DNA from: Nothopassalora personata
Lineage: Eukaryota; Ascomycota; Dothideomycetes; Mycosphaerellales; Mycosphaerellaceae
Assembly: GCA_033816765.1 (NCBI GenBank)
Contig: CM066289.1
Location: 558,001-622,000 of the forward strand
Reading direction: 5' to 3'
DNA length: 64,000 bases
Shown: one piece after another, positions 10,719-21,181 of the stretch
Layout of the letters: each line of letters opens with the position of its first letter
How positions within the stretch are numbered: the stretch's first letter is position 1
Made by a program: the position numbers and the translations under genes
Notes under the pieces: generated by a model
Told to the model about the DNA's origin: nothing
Seen by the model: the letters and a program-made list of their open reading frames with translations, nothing else
Database searches by the model: none

Positions 10719-11011
10719 TTACACGTATACGCCCACGGCACATATCATGTACACAGCACCGAAGCCGAAGGCGAGAGAAGCTGGGAGGGCGAGGATTGGG
10801 AGGTTCTTGAGATTGAGGTCTGCCATATCGTTAGCGTACGCAGCATACGGGCAGCACAATGACACGCACTCAGGCCGAAGAGACCGGTCAGGATAAGGGC
10901 ACCGAGCAGGAGGAAGAAGCCGACGGAGAACTGGGTGTGCTTGGCAACAGCAGGCGAGAATGGTTGGCTGGCAGAAGCCTCCCAGAGTGCGTGGAGTGGT
11001 TGTGAAGACAT
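10719..11011 (-). CDS. OST5: Oligosaccharyltransferase subunit Ost5
   Basis: Exon 1 (11011-10870) and exon 2 (10819-10719) are joined across a 50-nt intron (donor GTGCGT, branch GCTAAC, acceptor GCAG) in exact phase, giving 80 aa. The protein has two hydrophobic membrane segments (about 27-48 and 53-77) and ends GVYV, as yeast Ost5 (86 aa) and metazoan TMEM258 do. The N-terminal cytosolic/luminal part contains SASQPFSPAV, matching the SFQPF-like block of the family. Ost5 is a small stabilising subunit of the ER oligosaccharyltransferase that transfers glycans to Asn. It would be missed by unspliced ORF calling. It is divergent from GCN5 with 239 bp between starts. Confidence 0.85.
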
Positions 11012-11250
11012 GGAGTCGGGGTGGTGTTCGGTCGGTAGTCCTGAGTTGATCTTGTGAGGATGAGCCTGCTGGTGAATGAATGGCCGCAATAGAGAGAGAG
11101 AGCTTGTGAACAGCTGGATTGAGCTCCTGCCCTGACAAGCACGCGTCCTCGAGCAGGGATCATGCGCCGGGACGGGCCGCTCATCTAGCCGCCATGAGGT
11201 ACCTATACTGCTCACATACATAGCTTCGCAGCGCATAGCATACATGTAGC
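11012..11250. promoter_or_regulatory. Divergent promoter OST5 / GCN5
   Basis: The 239-bp gap separates the start codons of OST5 (minus) and GCN5 (plus), so both genes must be driven from here. It includes a short GA repeat (about 11089-11101). No defined factor site is recognised. Confidence 0.55.
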
Positions 11251-12611
11251 ATGGCCAGCGTTAAGAATGAGAAGCGTCAAGCGCAGGATGACGGTCTCGC
11301 GCCCGACGCTAAGCGCATCAAGCCGTCAGTATCGCCTCCACCAGACGACGAATATGTCATCAACCACGACGCATTTCCCAAGAAACCCGCAGTCATCGAG
11401 GAGGAAAACGGCGAAATCTCCTTCCAAGTGGTCAATAACGACGGCAAACCGCACTCGCATATCGTCCTGACTGGTCTGAAATGTATCTTTCAGAAGCAGC
11501 TGCCTAAGATGCCCAAGGACTACATTGCGCGGCTCGTCTACGACCGAACGCACTTGAGCATCGCCATCGTAAAGAAGCCTCCGCCTGGCAGCTTTGCAGA
11601 GAGCTCCAATCTGCCTGGTGAGGTCGTTGGTGGCATCACATATCGTCCATTCAAGGGACGACAGTTCGCCGAGATTGTCTTCTGTGCCATTAGCAGCGAC
11701 CAGCAAGTGAAAGGATATGGCGCGCATCTCATGAACCACCTGAAAGACTACGTCAAGTCTACGAGCGACGTCATGCACTTCCTCACCTACGCCGACAACT
11801 ATGCGATCGGGTACTTCAAAAAGCAAGGCTTCACAAAAGAGATCACACTGGACAGGCCGAAGTGGATGGGATACATCAAGGACTACGAAGGAGGTACGAT
11901 CATGCAGTGCTCCATGCTACCCAAGATCAAATACCTCGAATCAGCCCGCATGCTTCTCAAGCAGAAGGCCGCCGTACATGCCAAGATAAGAGCTGTGAGC
12001 AAGAGCTACGACGTATATCAGCCGCCGAGGCAGTGGGCAAAGATCAAACCAGGCCAGCCGCTGCCGGCAATCAACCCACTGGACATACCAGCCATCAAAG
12101 CCACGGGCTGGTCACCTGACATGGATGCGCTATCACGCCAACCACGACGGAACCCATCTCACAGCTTGCTGCTGGCGCTGCTGTCCGCTCTCCAGACCAG
12201 CTCATCCGCTTGGCCCTTCCTGCAGCCCGTCAACGGCGAAGAAGTCCATGATTACTACGAGGTGATTAAGGAACCCATGGATCTCTCGACGATGGAGAGC
12301 AAGCTGGACAAGGATCAATACGAGACTGTGGAGGACTTCGTTCGTGACTGCCTGCTCATTGTGCGCAACTGCCGACGCTACAACGGGGAGACCACGCCCT
12401 ATGCAAAGGCTGCAGTGAGGCTCGAGAAGGACCTATGGAAGAAAATCAGGGAAGTTCCGGAGTGGTAAGTGAATGAGAAAAGCGCGTCGTGCAGTGGGCA
12501 TTCCCACGTTGCTGATGCGCGTCACTGAACACCTACTGACACCTCTGTGATTGTAGGTCCTATCTCGAAGCCGAGAACTTCGAGACCACCGCTCGACAAG
12601 CTCCAGAGTGA
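11251..12611 (+). CDS. GCN5: Histone acetyltransferase Gcn5
   Basis: Exon 1 (11251-12464) and exon 2 (12557-12611) join across a 92-nt intron (GTAAGT ... TGTAG), closing the phase at a Trp codon and giving 422 aa; without splicing the ORF ends at a false stop two bases later. The GNAT domain (about 95-250) has the catalytic Glu in FAEIVFCAI and the acetyl-CoA loop [12 protein letters not shown] bromodomain occupies about 310-410 and holds the acetyl-lysine contact motif RNCRRYNGE. This is the catalytic subunit of SAGA and ADA complexes, acetylating histone H3 tails in the nucleus. The N-terminal 40 residues are charged with a KR-rich nuclear signal. Length and order match fungal Gcn5 (yeast 439 aa). 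Confidence 0.96.
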
Positions 12612-12723
12612 TTTAACTAATAAAGCATGATTTTAGCGCGGCGTTGGCGAGTATGATACCAAGATAGGAAGTATGACTGACGATTCGATACTACTTTGCT
12701 CTTTTTCAACTTTACTTGTTGAT

Positions 12724-12972
12724 CTATGTGTTGCGCTTCGTGCATTGCGTCCGTCTGTACGGGCATTGAGTTGATGATGGTGTGGATGGACGCGTTCTTC
12801 TAGAACCAGATTGGGATGGTTTCGGTTGCGATATGGCGGGTTTTGTGGGAGAGGGAAAGGAGGGGAGGTCAGGAGGTAAGGAAAGGTAGTGAGGTTCTTG
12901 GAGAGTGGACTGCCAGATTATAGTTCGCAGCTCGACGGGTAGGGTGAGGAGGTGTGGTGGGTTGCGGTTCAA
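12724..12972 (-). pseudogene. Broken F-box-like fragment
   Basis: The frame starts with PPHLLTLPVELRTIIW, the typical opening of fungal F-box-like/2EXR-type proteins (LLxLPxELRxxIW). About 45 codons later the expected continuation (LSLSHKTRHIATETIPIWF, like the L-x-CRQIxxEATPIWF block) appears in another frame and then meets a stop. The product is only 82 aa against the usual 200-400. I infer a truncated, frameshifted copy of a member of a large lineage-expanded family. Confidence 0.45.
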
Positions 12973-13945
12973 GGTGGTATGCTACTCTGCTGTTTTCATT
13001 CTTTTGCCGGCTCGTGCTGAGTCGATCTCGGTTTTGAGGGGTGCAGTTGAGTGCCATGTCGTGACGGTTCTGAGTGCTTTCGCAAGGTGATGATGATGCT
13101 GAGCAAAATAATGAGAAAGAGAGTTGATTTGAAGCGACTTCGCCAAGCTTGAGGATACTGTTATGTGCAGCACCAAGCTTTCGACTGATGGATCAGACCT
13201 GTGTATAATTTGCTTCATGTTTGGAAGCCTCCGCCTCTCGTCTCCACCAATAACTGCACCGAAACGTTCGGATCGCGGTTTGAGAAACAAGAGCTGCCTC
13301 GACCTTGTCTACGCTCGTATTTGGCTGCGATCTGAACTTGCGTCGAATGACCACGCCCCTATATTGACCATGTCGAGTCCTATGTATAGTCTTTGCCACC
13401 CCCCATTCACCATCCGATCGCGAGCTTGAGACTCTCCAGCGCTTGTTGAGAGTCTTCCCAACTTCGGTCCTGATCAGCGTATTGCCGAGCAATCTCATGC
13501 GCAGCTACGCCGACTCGCTCGTAGCGGCTCAGATCGTCGATGCGCCGCAATCCACTTTACCTCTGCTTCTATACGACGTTTCGTTTGCGTTTGGGCGCCG
13601 TGACGCGGTGGTCTGGTTCGGCTCTGCTGACTGTGATAGCGGGAAAGAGAGGGAAGAGTATATGTTCTGAGAGGCGGTGTTTGTGACTTGCAGCAATACA
13701 GCACGGGCCGAGCTTCTGACTATCACATGTTAGGCATTACCCTGCATTCATTCACTGTGATTCTCTATGATAAGCCCGAGTACTGCTTCTACAAGTTGAA
13801 CCTGCTCGACTACTGCTCCTCTCTGCGTCAACGATTCCACTGTTCCTGTAAGAGCATAGTCTTGTCACACGATTGAAAGTAACGCGAGTCCCTAGTGGTC
13901 TCTGCCATGATAACAGCTTCTATGCCGTGGTGTACTGTCCGTCAC
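12973..13945. other. Intergenic, about 1 kb
   Basis: Open frames on both strands are short and overlap each other, with no recognisable domain, and I see no convincing gene. Composition is like the surrounding gene space, not RIP-like. Confidence 0.5.
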
Positions 13946-14177
13946 TCACAAATTTGCCTTGACCTTCCACTTCGGATCATACGCAAACACAGCGAAGAAT
14001 AGATGGTCGAGAATCCTCTCGCAAGCGTCACAATTGTCGATGTGATCGCTAGCAATGCTCAGCGCACTCTGACTGACCTCCTGCACCGATAAAGTCGTTA
14101 CTGTCGCTGTCTATTGATGAGCTGCTAAATTCTGCTGTAGGAGACGGATGGCGATGCTGATGTTCGTTGTTGACCAT
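13946..14177 (-). pseudogene. Small unknown coding segment, one frameshift
   Basis: On the minus strand, a start at 14177 (MVNNEHQHRHPS, then a Ser/Asp-rich stretch) runs into a second open block one frame over, which reads VQEVSQSALSIASDHIDNC and ends AYDPKWKVKANL before TGA at 13946. The second block looks like real protein (helical, CDACERILDH). A single-base shift near 14095 would join them into about 77 aa. It may be a small gene with an unseen splice or a decayed exon. It is too short to appear as a single ORF and its family is unknown. Confidence 0.3.
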
Positions 14178-14268
14178 CTAAAAGTGCAGCTGTTTAATCA
14201 GCATAGTCAGATTCAAGTTCGGCAAGTGCAGGGAGATCACTGCATTTCGACAGGCGCTGTTGCAGCCT

Positions 14269-16767
14269 TCACTCGGCAGGGGCCACTTCAACGACCTGCT
14301 CTTGCTTCGAGTATTCGGGTGCTTCCAGCTCTTGTCCAGCAACCCATACCTTACTCAGCTCTTCTTCGATCTCCTGCTTTCTCTGCTTCCATTGATTGAC
14401 CTGTGCCAACTTCTCGCGCAGCTCTTGAATCTCCTTTTCTACGCTGTCCTTCTCGCTCGCAGTACCGATCCGCAGGAATTCATACTCATTCGCATCCTCA
14501 CCCAACCCGAGTGTGAGGGTGTAAGAGTGATATCGCTTGAGGGAAGCGCGAGTCGATATCGTGATGAGTGTGATGCCCTTTCGCTTTGCCGTCTCGTACA
14601 AGATGCCCTCTACATCAGAGCTGACGGCGGAAGTGCCCTCGTCGATGAAGGCATATCGTGGCTCGTGGTAGAGCAGTCGAGCGATGCCCATTCTTTGCTT
14701 CTCGCCACCACTCAGCACATCCTGCCACATCTTTCGTGTGTCCCAACCACCCTCACGTTCTGGGATATAGCCAAGCTTTGCCTCTTCCAGAATCGCTTGC
14801 AGCTCACTTTCGCGACGCCCAGCTTCACGCATGTCCAGTTCGGTGTGCGGGTAGATGACTTGGTCCCGAAGAGTACCCGGACTCAAATAAACCTTTTGCG
14901 GCAAAAACATGATGCCGTCCTGGCCATTGTTACGTGGTCGCGAGGTCAGGCCTCGGTAGGTTGGCCACAAGCCTGCAACGATTCTAGCCACTGCTGACTT
15001 GCCGGCGCCGTTCGGTCCAGTGATAAGCAAGTGATCGCCAGGTCCAACAATGAACGAAAGGTTCTCGATGAGCTCCTCGCCTCCCATCGGAAATGGTGCT
15101 GGCGCTACTACTGGCACATTTTCCAGTCTCACGCCATCGAAGCCCTTCTGCCAGGTGCCCTGGACATCAGTCAAGTTGTAAGGTTCCGGATAGACTGTTC
15201 TGGGCAGCTGATATGCGTTTGCCTGCACGCGATGTAGCGTGCTGATCAGCATGAACACTCTGCTTGTCTGGCCAGCAAGCTCAGACAGGTCTTTGATAGA
15301 ATACATCATGCGACTGCCAGCGTCCGCAAGGTTGAGCATCAGACGCTTATTAGTGATGAATTGCTTGGTCCGGGAGCCAGCTCTGTCGTCGGATTCTGCT
15401 GCTCCCGCAAGCTCCGGAGAAGTAATTGTTTTCGATTTCGACACCGGCTCTGGTGCCAGTCCAAGGCCGGGCAGGAATACCGGCAGACTCGTGATGATAT
15501 ATCCCAATGCCGACCAAGTGTACTTGAGAATGAAGTCCTCGAGCATATTGTAGCCGACCTTTACACGATAGATACCTTCCATCCATTTCTTCAACTCTTT
15601 GAAGCCCTGATCGAGGAGAGCGTGTTCTGTTGGGCCACCGGCATAGAATGCCACTTCCTCAGCATTCGCAATCAGCCTGGCGTGCAACGATCTGAAGTCA
15701 CCCTCTTTGCGACCTTCTGCGGCTTTCAGCTTAGCGAAAGGCGGACTCAGCTTCTTCAGCAATACAGCAGTCCCAATGTACGTGCTGAGCAACCCACTGA
15801 GTGCTAGCGGACCAAGCGAGCGGTATAGCTGGTAGTTAAACGTAAACAAGTCTACTATTGGCTTGCCCAAACTCGAGTACAGATTTGCGGCGTTGTCACA
15901 GAACAAGGTAAGATCACGGCAGATGAATTGATCCGCACCGTGCTCTACACCACCATCCAAGCTGTGCATCTTGTAGTACGCCATGTGTGGCCCAAGGTAT
16001 AGGTCGTGAATGTATCTAGTCAGTCGTGTCCGGAACGCAATACTGATCTTCGCTTGCAGAAATTTGATCATAGAGTTGGTGTAGCTGCCAACGACACCAA
16101 CTGACAGCCACTTCGCCAGTCCAAGTAGAAAGTCACGACCCTTCCCTGCGACCAGATCGCGTACAATATCTCCGTCGAGTCTGGCAACTACAAGTGATAG
16201 GTACGTCCTCAACAGGAGGAAGAAGGCGTGTGTCGTAAGCAGACCAGACTCCTTAGATCCTAACCTGGGCACTGCGATCTGCATTATGGCCATAAACTGA
16301 TGTACGAACGCAACATTGAGGCCCGGTTTGACGTTCGGAGGTGGAACGCCTAACGGAAGCTCTCTACCGGAGTTGCGCTGCCTGATCGGGTTCAGGAAGA
16401 ATCTCCTATGGGCATCGAAAGTCGTGGCTTTGATGGGGTGTATTGTGACTTTGCTCGTCCGGTCTTTGTATGGCACATACAATGTGCGCGTTCCATCTTT
16501 CGCCCGCAGACCACTGTTCCGCCTCAACAGCCTATGCCCCAAGGCTCGCTCTTGTTTCCTGCTGCTGTAGTATCGCCAGCCTCCATAGCCGCTGGTAATG
16601 ATGGCCAGGGACAAAGCCAACGCGCCGATGAGTTGACTCGTTCTCTTGTCAAGCGGACTACGGTTTTGGATCTTCGCATATCGCGCGGCGAAGCGTTCGT
16701 AGAAGTGATCGAACCATTGCGAGAACCGGTCAGCTGGCTGCTGTCGGAGGGTAGACTGGTTCGCCAT
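14269..16767 (-). CDS. Peroxisomal ABC half-transporter, ABCD (ALDP/Pxa) family
   Basis: This single-exon 832-aa protein has an N-terminal membrane domain (about 50-480, ABC_membrane_2 type) and a C-terminal nucleotide-binding domain. The loop with NAEEVAFYAGG matches the EEVAFY signature of ABCD transporters. The ATPase has Walker A GPNGAGKS (about 580), signature LSGGEKQR (about 685), and Walker B/D-loop FIDEGTSAVSSDVEG (about 705-720). A C-terminal coiled coil follows (about 775-815, LREKLAQVNQWKQRKQEIEEEL). In yeast, Pxa1 and Pxa2 dimerise to import long-chain acyl-CoA into peroxisomes for beta-oxidation. The length is close to both (870 and 853 aa), and I cannot decide which orthologue this is. 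Confidence 0.92.
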   Translation of the reverse strand: MANQSTLRQQPADRFSQWFDHFYERFAARYAKIQNRSPLDKRTSQLIGALALSLAIITSGYGGWRYYSSRKQERALGHRLLRRNSGLRAKDGTRTLYVPYKDRTSKVTIHPIKATTFDAHRRFFLNPIRQRNSGRELPLGVPPPNVKPGLNVAFVHQFMAIMQIAVPRLGSKESGLLTTHAFFLLLRTYLSLVVARLDGDIVRDLVAGKGRDFLLGLAKWLSVGVVGSYTNSMIKFLQAKISIAFRTRLTRYIHDLYLGPHMAYYKMHSLDGGVEHGADQFICRDLTLFCDNAANLYSSLGKPIVDLFTFNYQLYRSLGPLALSGLLSTYIGTAVLLKKLSPPFAKLKAAEGRKEGDFRSLHARLIANAEEVAFYAGGPTEHALLDQGFKELKKWMEGIYRVKVGYNMLEDFILKYTWSALGYIITSLPVFLPGLGLAPEPVSKSKTITSPELAGAAESDDRAGSRTKQFITNKRLMLNLADAGSRMMYSIKDLSELAGQTSRVFMLISTLHRVQANAYQLPRTVYPEPYNLTDVQGTWQKGFDGVRLENVPVVAPAPFPMGGEELIENLSFIVGPGDHLLITGPNGAGKSAVARIVAGLWPTYRGLTSRPRNNGQDGIMFLPQKVYLSPGTLRDQVIYPHTELDMREAGRRESELQAILEEAKLGYIPEREGGWDTRKMWQDVLSGGEKQRMGIARLLYHEPRYAFIDEGTSAVSSDVEGILYETAKRKGITLITISTRASLKRYHSYTLTLGLGEDANEYEFLRIGTASEKDSVEKEIQELREKLAQVNQWKQRKQEIEEELSKVWVAGQELEAPEYSKQEQVVEVAPAE

Positions 16768-17710
16768 GATGGCGGGAGTGCTGTAGCCAAGGTCGTGTGT
16801 TATCGAGGCATGTCAGTCTCTATGCAGTGTATGAAGACCATTGAATACAGGCTGAAGTCCGGACCGGTCCCCCCACAGCCTCTCAGCGCGCAGCAGATGA
16901 CCTGTGCATGTGTCTTGTCGCTCTTCGCTTCAGCATGTGACAGCAAGGTCATGGCATGGGGACGACAGGGATCAGCTGTGTGCCGAGGTCGCTAAGGGGC
17001 ACGTGATGCGCTGGTTTGCCCTATTCATCCGCTCGAAGAAAGAACAGTGAACGTTACAACATCAACCTTTACATGTCGAAGCTGATATCTTACAAACGCA
17101 AATGCAAGGTTCGATGCCACGGGGAGAGGAGAGTTCAGAAGTCGTGCACGCTAAAAACCAGGTGAATGACTTCTCATGCTCGAACACGACACACTCTTTT
17201 CCAAAACATGAAGATGCAGCTGCGCAGAGAGCACGAGACACGTGAGACTGGACACGATGCAAAATTAGCACTTCTTCACGAGACACGTGAGACTTAACAC
17301 GATGCAAAATTAGCACTTCTTGATTATCAATGCCGACACTCGCTAGGTGCCCTAGACATTATCTGACCCCAACAACTATCCAAACAGAGAAAGAAATACA
17401 CGGCAACTTCAAAATGTTCCGTTCCCGCCACTTGGCTCTCCTCGCGACCCATCATCGTTGAAATCATGGAAGAGGTGCGCTCGTCGTGCATTAAGCTGCT
17501 TAAGCACTGATTGGGATGCAGGAGAGGTTGATGTTCTAAGTTGGGGAGTCAGTAGGTATCGAGCAATCGGGGAGAAGAGGCATCCTGGCGTGTCCGAGCT
17601 AGCAACGTCACTCAGCACGCCCCTATAGGGCTCTGATGGGCGGTGATGCCGCTGTGTTAGACAGCTACACCACCTCAAGACGTTGCTAGCCTGGCCACGA
17701 CTCTATGTGC
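16768..17710. other. Intergenic, 0.9 kb
   Basis: It lies between the ABC transporter start and the 3' end of the hydrophobin-like gene (minus). It contains the 45-bp tandem duplication listed separately. A minus-strand frame at 17409-17678 could be a last exon of the hydrophobin only with a very short (38-nt) intron, so I do not include it. Confidence 0.5.
17232..17321. repeat. 45-bp direct tandem duplication
   Basis: Two adjacent 45-bp units (17232-17276 and 17277-17321) are identical except for two neighbouring bases (GG versus TA). Each unit contains the E-box-like palindrome CACGTG and an AAAATTAG stretch. It lies upstream of no obvious start codon. Confidence 0.85.
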
Positions 17711-18120
17711 TCACTGAGATTTTCTTACAAGGGTACCGTCCTGGTTGCTTGGGCAGCCTGGAGGTAGGGAAGTCAGTAAGTGTTCAGTGTTAAGGGATTG
17801 ATAAGGTTGCCTTACAGAAGGTGTTGCCAGCTGGGCAGTTGCTGTTCAAGGAGCTGAGGAGGGAGACGTTGTCCAGAACGCAGCTGCCACCGAGGACATT
17901 GCCGAGGACGTCAGAGCCGCTGCTGTTGGTGGTGCAGCAGGAGATCTGAGAGAGTCAGAAAATATGAACAGCGAAGCATTTGATAATCCGGTCTCACCTG
18001 GCTGCCCTTGGCGCAAGTTCCACCCTTGTTGGCACCAGTGGCAGAGCTGTCATCACGACGAGTGACACGGGCAGAGGCGACGGCCGCAATGGCGAGGATG
18101 GTGAAGCTGGTGAACTGCAT
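17711..18120 (-). CDS. Hydrophobin-like small secreted cysteine-rich protein
   Basis: There are three exons: 18120-17998, 17945-17816 and 17757-17711, with introns of 52 and 58 nt (GTGAGA...TCAG; GTAAGG...CCAG), all in phase, giving 99 aa. Residues 1-18 form a signal peptide ([17 protein letters not shown]), followed by a KR/RR processing-like site. Cysteine spacing after the peptide is C-x6-CC-x17-C-x14-C-x6-CC, which fits hydrophobins (secreted amphipathic coat proteins of aerial hyphae and spores). The eighth cysteine expected after the second CC pair is not in this model: the frame ends [13 protein letters not shown] at a stop. A GTAAGA donor overlaps this end, so a further 3' exon may supply it. 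Otherwise the gene is truncated. Confidence 0.7.
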
Positions 18121-19079
18121 TTTGATGTTTGTTGGTTTTGCTGGTAAAAGCGAGTGTGGTGGAAGTGCTGAAACGATTGTGGTAATTTGGAGTGTTGGAG
18201 CTGCTTGTTTGATGCTGATGAGATGGTTAGATCGAAGGACGAGATCATATTACTTATACTGGATGTTTGTTCTCCATGGATGCAGTGGATCTGTCAGGAG
18301 TATGGCCATTGCTCGAGACGGTCCAATAACGTTTCGCCACATGAACAATCAACTGCTGATACCAATGTTTGCTGGAGGTGATCTTCCACGGAAAGATACA
18401 TCCTCTCCGCAGAAGTGCTTCGAGTAGCACTATCTGGAGTGGTAGTCATCTTGCCGGCCGTTGGCTGTGTGAGCCGTACCACTGTCCGGAAGCGGAACCG
18501 TACCAGTCTTTCGACGCCAAGACATTGCCAAATCCTTAGATGACAATAGACAACCACTATGATTCTGTTTCTGTACAAATTCGTCAGTAAGAACATGTGC
18601 CTGGACATTGTCAAAGAGAGAAATAGCATTGGCAGGATGTAAGAGTTCCGAATCTCCAGGACATCTCGACAGACCAATACTGTACAGCTAAGCAAGCACA
18701 TGAGCTATCACCATGACGACCGTGCTTGACGATCCCCCGGCTGCAATCTGAGTCTCTCGTGGTGCTCTTTGGTTAGGCCGTCGAAACGCACCTCCACGAG
18801 ATGTCTCTACCATCATCGTGCAGCCGAAGAGCATTTTGCGTACCTTGTCTCGCTGTACTGTAGCGGCGTATTGTGCCGTACGGACCCTTTTCCCAGCATG
18901 GAGCTTCCGTGATTATCTTGTGACAGATCTTGGCCATATACCTCTTCCAGGACATGTTGTTGTACTCCCGAGCGCCGTCAATCTCTTGCCGCCTTCAACT
19001 CATCTCGCATCGCAGCAACCGTTTCATTGCCCTTTATATGAAGCAGAATCCAGACCGTACAAACGGTGTGACTGCACCA
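18121..19079. other. Intergenic, about 1 kb
   Basis: This is the upstream region of the hydrophobin-like gene and the downstream region of the amine oxidase pseudogene. A minus-strand frame at 18294-18701 and plus-strand frames at 18818-19277 have no recognisable features. I see no gene. Confidence 0.45.
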
Positions 19080-20990
19080 TCACAACTTCCCCCTCCTCAA
19101 ACTCATCAACACCTCCTTCCAACCTCCTTCTCCAGACCTCACAGCACCCTCCATATAACCCTTCCGCTCATACGCAGTCTCAGTCCCCACGAAGTGAATC
19201 CTCCCAGCCGGCGCCCTGAGCACATTTCATACCTCGTCAGACCTCCAGATTCCCTCACCGGACAAGAACACCCTTGAGTCCACTGTTCGTTCTTCCGGAT
19301 CTGCTCGACAAAAGCCGATGGGGTCCTCGACTCTTGCAGAAGGTCCGAAGATTCCGCAGTCCGTCCATGACAGCGTCTTGCCGCTGTGATGGGAGCTTCG
19401 CCCAGTCTCTCGCGGGCCGTCGCATCATTGAGCATGTCAAGCTATAGTGACCCTCGGCGTCGAAGCTTGTGCCTCTTGTAGCCGAGAGCGGCCCATGAGG
19501 TATTTGCGACATGCAGCACAGATCGAAGGCCCGCCACCAGGGTGTTTTGAAGAAGACTACCACTTTGCCGTAGCCCCTCTGAGGGTCGTAAATTCAGAAC
19601 GAGCCTGCTTTGCAGGTGGAAGAGGAGGATCAAAGGTGATGTCGTTGTACAGAGGTGTCGGGATCGAGATAACGACCTGGGAGACTTTGTAGATGTCCCT
19701 AGCTGATGCAAGTCTCACGCCGTTTGGGATGTCTTCGATACATCGCACGGGTGACATGAGGACAAGCGAGTCTGGCGCCAGCGCGCTTGCGAGACCTTTG
19801 CGGAAGGATTGTGTGCCTGACTTGATGCGAATGTACTGCCCGCCATGTTTGAGGTCTGAACACATTTACATGTATCCTCCGCCTGACTTGCAGTAGTCAA
19901 GGAAATACAACGCACTGAGCTCGGAAAGCTCGACACCTAGCACCGCTCGAACACCAGCTGAGAGAGAATTCATTGCGGCCTGCCCAGCTCCGAGAGACTT
20001 GAGCTAATGCTCGAAAGTGATGTCGTCTAGGTTGTTTCTAAAATCCGTCGCCCAGAAGCTACGACGTCAGTCAAGTCGATCTTCTGGCAAGTCTCCTCGA
20101 AAATGTCTTGGATGCGGACGATGTCGTTGACGTCCGCCCGGTCACTGCCGTCGGCGGCCACATTGAGCTTGCCATACGGATGCGTCTTGTGGTCGCCAAT
20201 ATCTTTGTTGCAAATGAAGCCACCCTAGGTATTCTGCTGTATCAGCTCAAGACCGAGACGTTCTGCGAGAGCAAACATTCTGTCATGGTTCATATGATTG
20301 ATCCAGGCGGCGCCAACGTCACACGCGCTTCCTTGTGCGTCTCCCGACAACTTCTTGCCGCCAACACGATCTCTTGCTTCCAGAACCTGTAGCAGGTATG
20401 ACCGATCAGTCATGAAGATGACTTTCGAATTCACGGCTGAAGTGACCTACTTTGACCTTCAACCAAGCTCTCTGCAAATCGACAGTCGTCTGCAGCCCGC
20501 TCCGACCCACCACAACATCGACGCTCTCCGTTGAGTACTGGGGGATAGCAGCTATCGCCTCGATCTCAAACAAGGAATCCGGCGCAGCCAGCGTTCCTAC
20601 CGGTATGAGGGTGCTAGCAAGCCGATGATCGCCCAGAACCTTCATCCGCGGTCCGCAATGTGCTGGGTCGTTCTTGTGGTCATAGTTAACGATGTAATAG
20701 GTCAGCTTCAAGATGTCTTCAACGCGTGCACCTGCGGCCTCAAGACATTGACCAAGGTCTGGATGGCCTGCTCGTATTGCTCGACCGAGTCTGTAAGAAC
20801 GCTGCCATCCGGTCGGACGCCGATCTGGCCTGCTATTGTGATAATGTTGATTGGGCCATTGAAATGTGTTACTGATGAGTAGAAGGGCGAGATGCGAATG
20901 CCATATGGTGTAACTGTAGCCAGTCAAAGAAGGCGCTTCCTTTCGGTGACGGTCGTGGGCGATCCGTAAAACTTGCGAATATACAACTGC
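19080..20990 (-). pseudogene. RidA-flavin monoamine oxidase fusion, decayed
   Basis: Read on the minus strand, the first part is a RidA (YjgF/UK114) domain: blocks HFNGPINIITIAGQIGVRPDG and LGQCLEAAGARVEDILKLTY are in different frames, so there is one frameshift. It runs directly into an FAD-binding amine oxidase: VDVVV...GLQTTVDLQRA, an intron (GTAGGT...TACAG), then LEARDRVGGKKLS and DVGAAWINHMNHDRM. Later family blocks follow (VVISIPTPLYNDITF; VVVFFKTPWW; HFVGTETAYERKGYMEGAV). They are cut by in-frame stops (for example TAG after ELIQQNT and TAG for an expected Trp after FEH) and several frame changes. The intact enzyme would oxidise amines to imines, with RidA deaminating reactive imines. 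The next gene (SnoaL-like) is divergent and intact. Confidence 0.85.
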
Positions 20991-21181
20991 GTCCAAGATA
21001 TCAATCGGTATGAGTGGTATCGGCTCGGTATGGCAACATGAGGCAGTGAGATATGATATTTCGTGTCAGTCTTCAGTCGCTAGTGGTAGCGGTTCAAATT
21101 GTACAAAAAAGCCTATAGTGGCGACAGCAAACTTTCGTACAATAGTCCGGAATCGTCACATCTGCTTCGCGTTCAGCCAAC

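Noticed and set aside
14260..14997. 245-codon plus-strand ORF
   Set aside because: It lies antisense within the conserved ATPase domain of the ABCD transporter and has no domain of its own; it is a shadow frame.
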